7,705 nucleotides of DNA from Oscillospiraceae bacterium (GTDB lineage Bacteria > Bacillota > Clostridia > Oscillospirales > Ethanoligenentaceae): NCBI GenBank assembly GCA_003518885.1, contig DOXU01000109.1, positions 1-7,705 on the forward strand, given 5' to 3'. Every line of letters begins with the position of its first letter. Position 1 is the stretch's first letter. The notes under the pieces were generated by a model. The model saw nothing but the letters and a program-made list of their open reading frames with translations. It searched no databases and was not told the DNA's origin. Positions 1 to 6,180 of this stretch are shown piece after piece. The position numbers and the translations under genes were made by a program.

Positions 1-219
1 CCCCGGGACGCGCGCGGATAGCAGGGGACTGCGAGCACTTCGTCGGTAGCCCGTGCTGCCATCCGGTGAGATATAAAGAAGAAAGAGAAGCGGCCCGTTC
101 AACCGCGGAGAGAGACAACATCGTGAAACGTGCCGTCCTGCTGCTGGCTTGTGCACTGGGCCTTTCCGCGTGCGGGTCAACTCCGGGTCAGGCTACCTCC
201 CAGGCCTAGACGCAACTCT
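1..219. other. Foreign GC-rich segment joined upstream of a sequencing adapter
   Basis: The first 60 bases are about 73% G+C by hand count, far above the AT-rich DNA that starts at 253. The segment ends exactly where a Nextera adapter begins (220). Within it, 183-211 resembles the Illumina P5 flow-cell oligonucleotide in the register expected if 212-219 (GCAACTCT) were an 8-base i5 index: 15 of the 21 bases at 191-211 agree, but agreement is poor further upstream. I infer that this block is another molecule ligated or misassembled onto the contig end, not part of the native genome. The P5 match is degenerate, so that detail is tentative. The non-native origin is well supported by the adjoining adapter. 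Confidence 0.75.
123..209 (+). CDS. Start of a small lipoprotein-like frame in the foreign segment
   Basis: A GTG-initiated frame of 28 codons ends in TAG at 207-209. It begins MKRAVLLLACALGLSACGS: a basic N-terminus, a Leu/Ala-rich hydrophobic core, then LSAC, a good lipobox with Cys17 as the expected lipidated residue (type II signal peptide). GGAG at 107-110 lies 12 bases upstream of the start, rather far but usable. The frame is GC-rich and differs in composition from every other gene here. Its last codons overlap the degenerate P5-like stretch, so the stop may not be natural and the original gene was probably longer. It could be the 5' end of any small lipoprotein gene from a high-GC contaminant. 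No specific family is recognised. Confidence 0.35.
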   Translation: MKRAVLLLACALGLSACGSTPGQATSQA

Positions 220-252
220 TCGTCGGCAGCGTCAGATGTGGATAAGGGACAG
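220..252 (+). other. Nextera Read 1 transposase adapter (library artefact)
   Basis: These 33 bases match the Illumina Nextera Read 1 adapter except at 241 (G instead of T) and 247 (G instead of A). Positions 220-233 (TCGTCGGCAGCGTC) are the synthetic adapter portion and match perfectly. Positions 234-252 are the 19-base Tn5 mosaic end, carrying both mismatches. The synthetic 14-base portion is not part of natural Tn5, so a genuine transposon end is not the explanation. Native sequence begins at 253, exactly where a tagmented insert would begin. Confidence 0.95.
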
Positions 253-1222
253 TTCTATCATTAAGCGAACACTATCCGGAACGTTGGAAAAAAATTTAAT
301 TGATATTTCCTTCACAACAGAACAAGTTGTTGATGGTGAGGAACATAAGCTCCTAATGGCATTACGTAATTCTTCTTTAAAGGATGAGAAAGCCGTACAG
401 ACTTTTTTTCAACGCGTCATTGAAAATTTGGTCATAGAAGGAAACTATCTGATTTTGCTGGCACATGACACCTATGATATTCCTTATCGCTCACGTGATG
501 GGGCGTTGCAAGATGATGCCTCCGACGACGTATTTTCTTACATATTATGCAGCATTTGCCCCATTAAGCCCACTAAGCCGGCTTTAAGCTATTTTATTGC
601 CGAAAATGAATTTCACGATATTAAGGCCGATTGGTTAGTTTCAGCTCCTGAACTTGGCTTTATGTTCCCTGCCTTTGATGACCGTACCGCCAATATTTAC
701 GATGCACTTTATTACACAAAAAATATTCAGGAAAATCATACGGAATTTATCGATACCTTATTTAAATCTGAATTGCCCATGCCTGCCGCTGAGCAGAAAG
801 AGGTTTTTGAATCTTTACTGGGTAATACTCTAGCAGATGAATGTAATTACGAGGTTATGCAATCCGTTCATGAACAGCTAAGTGAAATGGTTGAGGAAAA
901 CAAAGCAGATAAAGAAGCGGATCCTTTGATTCTTTCGAAGAATACAGTCAAAAATGTGCTAAAGACCTGCGGTGTATCTGAAAACAATATTGAGACATTC
1001 AATGAAAAATACGATACGGAGTTTGGTGCTGAAACGGGACTTTCTCCACAGAATATTATCGATACTAAAAAATTTGAACTCCATACTCCTGATGTGACGA
1101 TCCAGGTAAAACCTGACCGCAGTGATTTAATCGAAACACGAATTATTGACGGGAAAAAATATATCCTTATCCGCGTTGAAGAAGGCGTAGAAGTGAATGG
1201 CGTTGATATCAATATTTCCTGA
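253..1222 (+). CDS. DUF4317 family protein, 5'-truncated at the adapter junction
   Basis: About 322 residues of a DUF4317 protein are present, starting near SIIKRTLSGTLEKNLIDIS and ending DGKKYILIRVEEGVEVNGVD plus four residues before the TGA at 1220-1222. Recognisable family blocks are EEHKLLMALRNSSLKDE, HDTYDIPYRSRDG, VFSYILCSICPIK, ELGFMFPAFDDRTANIYDAL and a C-terminal beta-rich segment (HTPDVTIQVKPDRSDLIETR). The family is found mostly in Bacillota and has no established function. No signal peptide or membrane helix is visible, so a cytoplasmic location is inferred. The frame stays open upstream to an ATG at 149, but that extension translates adapter and foreign DNA and is not part of the gene. 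From memory of family length, roughly 75-85 N-terminal residues are missing. It lies 44 bases before the radical SAM gene on the same strand, so the two are probably co-transcribed. Confidence 0.85.
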
Positions 1223-1254
1223 ATTTGACGATTCTTCTCCCTGCTTTCCCTCGC

Positions 1255-1261
1255 AAAGGAG
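1255..1261 (+). promoter_or_regulatory. Ribosome binding site that fixes the radical SAM start
   Basis: AAAGGAG sits five bases before the ATG at 1267. The frame is open further upstream to a TTG at 1225, but that start has no comparable Shine-Dalgarno sequence and would add residues that include the translated ribosome binding site. The ATG at 1267 is therefore preferred. Confidence 0.85.
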
Positions 1262-1266
1262 CAAAA

Positions 1267-2136
1267 ATGATTTACGAAGGAACACTCTACCGCCCTCCAA
1301 GCGAAGCTCGCAGCTTGATCGTGCAAGTCACCATCGGTTGTTCCCATAATGGCTGCCGATTTTGCACAATGTATAAAACCAAACAATTTCGCATTCGCCC
1401 CCTAGATGAAATTAAGCAAGATTTTCTGGAAGCAAAAGAGCGTTATGGAAATCAAATCGCTAAAATATTTCTGGCGGATGGCGATGCCCTCGTTCTACCT
1501 GCCAATACCTTACAAGAACTGCTCCTTTATATTCACGATCTTTTTCCCTACGCAAAAAGCATTACCTCATATGGCACACCCAAAGATATCTTACGGCATT
1601 CTGTTAGAGATCTCTCTCGCCTTCATGAAGCTGGCTTGACCATGGTTTATATGGGGGCAGAGTCAGGCGATGCCAAGATTCTCAAACAGATAAATAAAGG
1701 GGTAAGCCGCGAAAAGATCATTGCAGCGGGTCAAAAATTGAAAGAAGCCCACATTCAATCTTCTATCACACTAATATCAGGGTTAGGTGGAAAAGAGTAT
1801 TTGCAAGAGCATGCGCTGGAATCGGCTGAGCTCATCAGTCAAATAAAGCCGGATTATCTTGGATTCCTAACTCTAATGTTGGAACCTGGCGCACCAATTT
1901 TGCAGGATATCAAAGAAGAAAAGCTACATCTATTGGAACCCGATGATATAATAATGGAAATGGAGCTTTTTTTAAAGCATGTAGATACAGAAAAAACAAT
2001 TTTTCGTGCAAACCATGCCTCCAATTATATGACACTCAAAGGTACACTCAATCAAGATATTCCTGCTCTACTCAAACAGCTTGAGATAACGAAAAAACGA
2101 GGGGCATTTCGTCATGAGGATTGGCGCCGCCTTTAA
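1267..2136 (+). CDS. Radical SAM protein of unknown substrate
   Basis: The 289-residue protein begins MIYEGTLYRPPSEARSLIVQ. Cys25, Cys30 and Cys33 (CSHNGCRFC) are the presumed ligands of the 4Fe-4S cluster that cleaves S-adenosylmethionine. Their spacing is C-x4-C-x2-C, one residue longer than the canonical C-x3-C-x2-C, a variant I recognise in related radical SAM proteins of gut Bacillota. MGAESGD (129-135) fits the usual GxESG element that contacts the SAM substrate. FRANHASNYMTLKG (246-259) looks like a conserved C-terminal block. There is no B12-binding, TRAM or second cluster domain, so the protein is essentially the core barrel with a short tail. It is soluble and probably cytoplasmic. 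The substrate is unknown. It follows the DUF4317 gene closely and ends just before a strong terminator. Confidence 0.85.
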   Translation: MIYEGTLYRPPSEARSLIVQVTIGCSHNGCRFCTMYKTKQFRIRPLDEIKQDFLEAKERYGNQIAKIFLADGDALVLPANTLQELLLYIHDLFPYAKSITSYGTPKDILRHSVRDLSRLHEAGLTMVYMGAESGDAKILKQINKGVSREKIIAAGQKLKEAHIQSSITLISGLGGKEYLQEHALESAELISQIKPDYLGFLTLMLEPGAPILQDIKEEKLHLLEPDDIIMEMELFLKHVDTEKTIFRANHASNYMTLKGTLNQDIPALLKQLEITKKRGAFRHEDWRRL

Positions 2137-2152
2137 AAATAAATTATGACAC

Positions 2153-2191
2153 AAAAAATCGCTTCTATCTGTTGAATAGAAGCGATTTTTT
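2153..2191. terminator. Bidirectional rho-independent terminator between convergent genes
   Basis: A perfect 16-base-pair inverted repeat, AAAAAATCGCTTCTAT (2153-2168) and its exact complement (2176-2191), encloses a 7-base loop. Six T residues close the stem on either strand, so it can stop transcription from the radical SAM gene (+) and from the DUF1646 gene (-), whose stop codons flank it. Confidence 0.93.
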
Positions 2192-2218
2192 AATATACAG
2201 TCGCCGTATACTATTGAT

Positions 2219-3259
2219 TCAAACACGAATTAAAAAAAGTACAACAGCATAACCAGCCAAGAAAACTGCTCCAATAGGTAGCCCAATCACTGCCCATTTT
2301 CGCATACTAACCTTCATTTTTGTCGCCACGATAATATTGGGAATATTCCCTGTTACCATCATGCCACCACTAATCAATAAACTAATCAGAATGGTTTTAA
2401 TCTGCATAACACTCATCACGGGAGATACTTCTGCTGCTGCTAATGTGGCATTATCCAAAATTGCAGAAACAACATTTACAACATAAAGAAGTTGATTACT
2501 CCAATGAATAAGATAGGTATTAATCACCGGTTGAAAGGCCAAACCCAATAAATCAAGTCCCACCACGAACAAAAAGATCTTTCCGGCTCGAATACCAATG
2601 CTACGTACATCCTCCCTTTCACGTTCTGGCACCTCATCACTTTTTATGTTCATTTTACCCGCTCGGTTTGCTGGCATCAGAACCACCGCTAAAAGACCCA
2701 GCAACAAAATGCCAACAAGACAATATCCGCCCAGAAGATAAAATAAATAAAAAAAGTTTTGATGTAATTTTGAAATCACAATCGTAGATAACGGCTCACC
2801 AATCGGCGTTAATGCCGCACCCAACCCGATAGAAAAGCAAGATACAATGCCAATTTGCACTTTATTTTCGTGCCCAATAGGTAAAGCAGACAAGATTTCT
2901 ACCAAGAGAAGAGCGGCGATAATTGCCGTAATAATACTGGATAAAAGACCTAAAACCACCACGATGAGAAATACAATAACGCGCATTCGCAGATGTTGTA
3001 CTAGAAAATCAACTGCTAATACCAGTCTCTTTTCCAGTATACCGAATAGCAAACTGATGAAGAATACAGCGGCCGTAATAACATATAGAAAGGGGTTCTC
3101 AAAAATATGAGAAATATTTTGCAGATTCATTGCGCCAGCGACAACAGCCGTCACAATACCCATAATAAATAAAAAAATTTCTACATTTCGTTCAATAAAC
3201 TTTACAAACAGAGGCAAAACAGCGATACAAACAAACAGGGCAATGATAACGGGAATCAT
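2219..3259 (-). CDS. DUF1646 family membrane protein, putative ion transporter
   Basis: The 346-residue polytopic protein has about ten hydrophobic segments and a charged loop near residues 198-222. It resembles the DUF1646 family, related to the ion-transporter (NhaD/ArsB-like) group. Three re-entrant-like motifs support this: GAALTPIGEPLST (147-159), DNATLAAAEVSP (269-280, compare the DN motif of NhaD antiporters) and GNIPNIIVATK (304-314). A cation or anion transport role is inferred and the substrate cannot be read from sequence. The start is ATG at 3259, six bases after an AAAGGAG. An in-frame GTG at 3280 would place that ribosome binding site inside the coding region and is rejected. 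The gene lies about 210 bases downstream of the citrate synthase-like gene on the same strand and converges on the radical SAM gene. Confidence 0.8.
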   Translation of the reverse strand: MIPVIIALFVCIAVLPLFVKFIERNVEIFLFIMGIVTAVVAGAMNLQNISHIFENPFLYVITAAVFFISLLFGILEKRLVLAVDFLVQHLRMRVIVFLIVVVLGLLSSIITAIIAALLLVEILSALPIGHENKVQIGIVSCFSIGLGAALTPIGEPLSTIVISKLHQNFFYLFYLLGGYCLVGILLLGLLAVVLMPANRAGKMNIKSDEVPEREREDVRSIGIRAGKIFLFVVGLDLLGLAFQPVINTYLIHWSNQLLYVVNVVSAILDNATLAAAEVSPVMSVMQIKTILISLLISGGMMVTGNIPNIIVATKMKVSMRKWAVIGLPIGAVFLAGYAVVLFLIRV

Positions 3260-3298
3260 TATCCACTCCTTTAAAAACACAAATGCCTTTTAAAAACA

Positions 3299-3334
3299 GA
3301 GAGTGGAGATTATCCCTCAGCTCCACCTGATCTC
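3299..3334 (-). terminator. Terminator-like hairpin in the leader of the DUF1646 gene
   Basis: On the - strand GTGGAG and CTCCAC (3326-3321 and 3308-3303) form a 6-bp stem with a 12-base loop. GAGA and TCTC can extend it across a 4-base bulge. A GTTTTTA run follows at 3297-3291. It could terminate transcripts of the citrate synthase-like gene upstream, or act as an attenuator in the DUF1646 leader. The stem is modest and imperfect, and no known riboswitch class is recognised. Confidence 0.4.
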
Positions 3335-3469
3335 TTTTCTTCAGGCAATCTAAATATATAAATTTTTTCACAGCCCAAAAATAAAAAGAGACAAAAAACA
3401 TATTGCTTACCAAGATAGCCTTCATTTTTTTATTGTCTTTGTCATCTACACACTCTTAAGTACCAAAAA

Positions 3470-4843
3470 TCATCTTAAAAATCTATTCGGTTCCGCCTTT
3501 TGTACGCGGGCATCCATTTCCTCATCACTAATTGATGTTACGCGGCCGTTCTCATATTCGCTGTCCACCCATTTTTTTACCTTGGCTACTAATGGGTCTG
3601 CTTTCTCCACACGGTTTTTCTCAGAGAGATGATAATATTGGTTGATCCAACACGCGATACCCGCCAAGCCAGAAACATTTGAAATGGCAATCGTAGCTGG
3701 TCGATTTAAAATTTTTGCTGTATCAAAAAGATTATAAATTTCCTCATCTTTTAGGATGCCATCCGCATGAACACCTGCACGTGTCACGTTGAAATCTTGT
3801 CCCGCAAAAGGCGTCATGGGCGGAATTTTATAGCCAATTTCTTTTTCGTAATATTCCGCAATCTCTGAAATAGCGCTCAAATCCATTCCACCATCATCTC
3901 CACGAAGTGATGTGTACAATATGGCCATCGTTTCCAACGGAACATTTCCTGTGCGCTCACCAATGCCTAAAATTGAACAATTAACTGTCTGGGCTCCATA
4001 AAGCCATGCATTACAGGCATTAGCAACTGCCATACCGCAATCGTTGTGTCCGTGCCATTCCAGTTGCTCTGCCGTAATTTTGGAATAATGGCGCAAACCA
4101 TAAATAATTCCCGGAACGCTACGCGGCAGCGCTACTCCTGGAAAAGAGACACCTAGCCCCAATGTATCACATGCTCTAATTTTAATTGGGATATTTGCTT
4201 CCTCCCCCAAGCTGCGCAAGGCATCCACAAATGGAACCACAAAGCCGTAAAAATCCGCCCGTGTGATGTCTTCCAGATGGCAACGTGGACGCAAACCAAC
4301 AGCAAGTGCCTCTTTTACAATGGAAAGGTAGTGCTCCATTGCCTGCGCTCGGGTCATATGTAATTTTTTGAAAATATGATAATCCGAACAACTAACCAAA
4401 ATCCCGGTTTCTTTTACGCCCAAATCTTTTACAAGCTGAAAATCCTTCATATTGGCACGAATCCATGTGGTAATCTCGGGATACTGATATCCCATTTCCA
4501 AGCATTTTTGGAGTGCCTCACGATCCTTTTTACTATACACAAAAAATTCTGTCTGACGAATAATCCCGTTTTTGCCACCTAAACAATGCAATAATTGATA
4601 AATGGTCGCGATTTGTTCCACTGTATAGGGTTCTCTCGCTTGCTGACCATCACGAAAAGTTGTATCGGTAATATAAACGTGATCAGGCATATTCATGGGA
4701 ACTTCCCGGTGATTAAATGAAATCTTAGGCACCTCTGTAAACGGGAAAAGATCCCGATACAAATTAGGATTTTCAATATCCTGCAACCTATAGTCATAAG
4801 CATGCTGCTCCAGCAAGTGATGCTGTTTATCAAAATATATCAT
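3470..4843 (-). CDS. Re-citrate synthase-like / homocitrate-isopropylmalate synthase family enzyme
   Basis: This 457-residue DRE-TIM metallolyase-type acyltransferase should condense acetyl-CoA with a 2-oxoacid. DTTFRDGQQ (60-68) holds the catalytic Arg and metal-binding Asp. HGHN (264-267) supplies the metal-binding histidines. GIGERTGN (293-300) and NVTRAGVHADG (352-362) match homocitrate synthase-type enzymes. The N-terminal run with FPFTEVPK and the blocks CHLEDITRADFYG and ALPRSVPGIIYGL resemble, from memory, Re-citrate synthase of Clostridium kluyveri, which makes citrate from oxaloacetate and acetyl-CoA in anaerobes lacking the Si-type enzyme. That assignment is inference: homocitrate or isopropylmalate synthesis is not excluded, and these proteins are often annotated as 2-isopropylmalate synthase. 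No LeuA regulatory domain is recognised. ATG at 4843 is chosen because GGAGG lies 8 bases upstream; in-frame ATGs at 4858 and 4849 are poorly placed. It has its own consensus promoter and no leu genes nearby. Confidence 0.8.
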   Translation of the reverse strand: MIYFDKQHHLLEQHAYDYRLQDIENPNLYRDLFPFTEVPKISFNHREVPMNMPDHVYITDTTFRDGQQAREPYTVEQIATIYQLLHCLGGKNGIIRQTEFFVYSKKDREALQKCLEMGYQYPEITTWIRANMKDFQLVKDLGVKETGILVSCSDYHIFKKLHMTRAQAMEHYLSIVKEALAVGLRPRCHLEDITRADFYGFVVPFVDALRSLGEEANIPIKIRACDTLGLGVSFPGVALPRSVPGIIYGLRHYSKITAEQLEWHGHNDCGMAVANACNAWLYGAQTVNCSILGIGERTGNVPLETMAILYTSLRGDDGGMDLSAISEIAEYYEKEIGYKIPPMTPFAGQDFNVTRAGVHADGILKDEEIYNLFDTAKILNRPATIAISNVSGLAGIACWINQYYHLSEKNRVEKADPLVAKVKKWVDSEYENGRVTSISDEEMDARVQKAEPNRFLR

Positions 4844-4889
4844 CAGCATGACCTCCATTTCATATATATCTATCTGTAGGTTATCTCTA

Positions 4890-4919
4890 ATTATATCTAT
4901 TTACTTTTCATTCTGTCAA
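4890..4919 (-). promoter_or_regulatory. Consensus SigA-type promoter for the citrate synthase-like gene
   Basis: On the - strand TTGACA (4919-4914) and TATAAT (4895-4890) are both perfect consensus hexamers, separated by 18 bases. Transcription would start near 4883, giving a leader of about 40 bases to the ATG at 4843. No clear operator repeat is seen in it. Confidence 0.88.
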
Positions 4920-4961
4920 GAATACAAAGCCTTCTCTTCCATTTAGTCGAATATAAAATAA

Positions 4962-4989
4962 AAAACCTCCGGGATAACCCGGAGGTTTT
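4962..4989 (-). terminator. Rho-independent terminator of the rpsF-ssb-rpsR operon
   Basis: A perfect 12-bp stem, AAAACCTCCGGG with CCCGGAGGTTTT, closes on a 4-base loop (4974-4977). It is followed on the - strand by a T-rich tail running towards 4950. It begins 13 bases after the rpsR stop codon and separates the ribosomal operon from the next promoter. Confidence 0.95.
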
Positions 4990-5002
4990 GAAAAGTCAAA
5001 AT

Positions 5003-5266
5003 TTAGTCACTGACATAAGGCAGCAATGCCAAATGACGTGCCCGTTTAATAGCAATAGTTAATGCACGCTGATGGTGTGCACAAGTACCCGTTACACGAC
5101 GGGGAAGAATCTTTGCCCGCTCAGAAAGATATTTACGCAATTTGGCAATATCCTTATAATCGATGTTTTCTACCTTATCTACGCAGAAAGAGCAAACCTT
5201 CCTACGACCTTTACGGCCGCGGCGGTCGCCACGGTCGCCTCTGCTTTCGCGATCATCTCTCGCCAT
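5003..5266 (-). CDS. rpsR: 30S ribosomal protein bS18
   Basis: The 87-residue protein binds 16S rRNA in the 30S platform together with bS6. The C-terminal two-thirds is typical of the family: [40 protein letters not shown] and [10 protein letters not shown]. Cys25 and Cys28 (CSFC), with Cys62 and His65 (CAHH), would form a zinc site, making this a C+ form. The first 23 residues are an Arg/Asp/Gly-rich, strongly basic tail ([15 protein letters not shown]), probably disordered. AAGGAGG at 5283-5277 lies 10 bases before the ATG, slightly long spacing. It is the last gene of the operon, 32 bases after ssb, and is followed by a strong terminator. Confidence 0.97.
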   Translation of the reverse strand: MARDDRESRGDRGDRRGRKGRRKVCSFCVDKVENIDYKDIAKLRKYLSERAKILPRRVTGTCAHHQRALTIAIKRARHLALLPYVSD

Positions 5267-5298
5267 AATACAACAGCCTCCTTCATATTTTTCCGATA

Positions 5299-5745
5299 TT
5301 AGAACGGAAGATCTTCATCTCCCGCGATTTCTACGAAATCTCCGTCATCCCCGTTAGAGACAGGCGTGCTAGCATCAGGAGTATCCTGTACAGCCGGCGC
5401 GTTGTCAACGTTTCCGTAATTACTCTTCCGGGATTCCGCAAAATGCACATTATTTGCCACAATTTCAACCGCTTTGCGTTTATTTTCATTGCGATCTGTA
5501 TAGCTGCGTGTCTGGATTGTTCCATCCACTGCAACCAACTGCCCCTTATGAAAATATTTTGACACAAATTCGGCTGTTCCCCGCCAGCAAACAATATCAA
5601 TAAAATCTGCCTGCCGTTCAGTTCCGGCGCGTGCATAATTGCGGTCTACAGCTAGCGTAAAGGAAGTAACTGACGTTCCGCTTCCTGTATGTCGCAGCTC
5701 GGGATCTGCTGTCAACCTACCATTGAGTGCTACTACATTCAGCAT
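5299..5745 (-). CDS. ssb: Single-stranded DNA-binding protein
   Basis: The 148-residue SSB protects single-stranded DNA during replication, repair and recombination, normally as a tetramer. The OB fold covers about residues 1-105, with [45 protein letters not shown] and [16 protein letters not shown] as typical blocks. A short flexible linker follows. The acidic C-terminal tip GDEDLPF matches the conserved peptide (consensus close to DDDLPF) through which SSB recruits partner proteins. Length is normal for Bacillota SSB, though the linker is short. GGGGAGGG at 5759-5752 lies in the 14-base gap after the rpsF stop, so translation of the two genes is closely linked. Confidence 0.97.
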   Translation of the reverse strand: MLNVVALNGRLTADPELRHTGSGTSVTSFTLAVDRNYARAGTERQADFIDIVCWRGTAEFVSKYFHKGQLVAVDGTIQTRSYTDRNENKRKAVEIVANNVHFAESRKSNYGNVDNAPAVQDTPDASTPVSNGDDGDFVEIAGDEDLPF

Positions 5746-5759
5746 AAGTTACCCTCCCC

Positions 5760-6047
5760 TTATTTGCGTATAATAAGTGAACGCATGACGCCATCTGTCA
5801 ATTTCAGCTGACGGTCAAGCTCTGTTGGAAAGCTGTTGTCGGCAGAGAAGACGAACTGCACATAAATGCCTTCGTTCTCATCGTTAATAGGATAGGCCAA
5901 CCGACGTTTGCCCCATTCATCTACAGACTCAATGGTCCCATTCTCGCTCACAAGCGCTTTGAATTTTTCAAGCAGCGCCGTGATGGCCTCTTTCCCCAAA
6001 TTGGATTTAAAGATGACCACTGTTTCGTACTGACTAATTGTTGCCAT
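5760..6047 (-). CDS. rpsF: 30S ribosomal protein bS6
   Basis: The 95-residue, full-length bS6 pairs with bS18 on the 30S platform. Family features are the N-terminal YETVVIFKSNL strand, VDEWGKRRLAYPINDENEG in the middle, YVQFVF in the next strand and VMRSLIIRK at the C-terminus. AAGGAGGTG (6061-6053), an almost complete match to the anti-Shine-Dalgarno, lies 7 bases (from GGAGG) before the ATG. It is the first gene of the rpsF-ssb-rpsR operon, the order common in Bacillota, and is driven by the promoter at 6128-6156. Confidence 0.97.
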   Translation of the reverse strand: MATISQYETVVIFKSNLGKEAITALLEKFKALVSENGTIESVDEWGKRRLAYPINDENEGIYVQFVFSADNSFPTELDRQLKLTDGVMRSLIIRK

Positions 6048-6061
6048 AAAAGCACCTCCTT

Positions 6062-6121
6062 CTGGACATTAGGCCGCCTCTCAGACGGCAAGGACACGGT
6101 CTTGAATTTAAGGCCGGACAT
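6062..6121 (-). promoter_or_regulatory. Structured rpsF leader, possible bS6:bS18 autoregulatory element
   Basis: The mRNA between the predicted start near 6121 and the rpsF ribosome binding site can form two adjacent hairpins. The first is 6116-6097, seven pairs with one mismatch and a 6-base loop. The second is 6089-6073, GCCGTCT against AGGCGGC with a 3-base loop. rpsF leaders in many bacteria carry an RNA structure bound by the bS6:bS18 complex, with a conserved CCG trinucleotide. CCG occurs three times here, but I could not match the published fold, so the autoregulatory role is inferred from position and from the presence of structure. Confidence 0.4.
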
Positions 6122-6127
6122 CTCAAT

Positions 6128-6156
6128 ATTATAATCTAATATGGATATTTCGTCAA
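6128..6156 (-). promoter_or_regulatory. rpsF: Near-consensus SigA-type promoter for rpsF-ssb-rpsR
   Basis: On the - strand TTGACG (6156-6151; one mismatch to TTGACA) and a perfect TATAAT (6133-6128) are spaced by the optimal 17 bases. The -35 box begins only about 25 bases after the flippase stop codon, with no terminator between them. Confidence 0.9.
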
Positions 6157-6180
6157 GTCTTCTCCTGTAAAAACACCGAT

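Noticed and set aside
40..50. A second partial match to the adapter start (TCGTCGGTAGC, 10 of 11)
   Set aside because: The match ends there. The mosaic-end sequence does not follow, and the upstream bases fit P5 no better than chance.
234..252. A natural Tn5 mosaic end, meaning a real transposon boundary
   Set aside because: It is directly preceded by the synthetic 14-base Nextera portion at 220-233, which natural Tn5 lacks, and no transposase is present.
868..1386. Open frame of 172 codons on the - strand
   Set aside because: It lies antisense to the DUF4317 and radical SAM genes, has no ribosome binding site or family features, and reads as a low-complexity Ser/Phe-rich shadow.
3192..3425. 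Open frame of 77 codons on the - strand in front of the DUF1646 gene
   Set aside because: It overlaps the transporter's N-terminal codons in another frame and lacks a Shine-Dalgarno sequence. A leader peptide is conceivable but nothing supports it.
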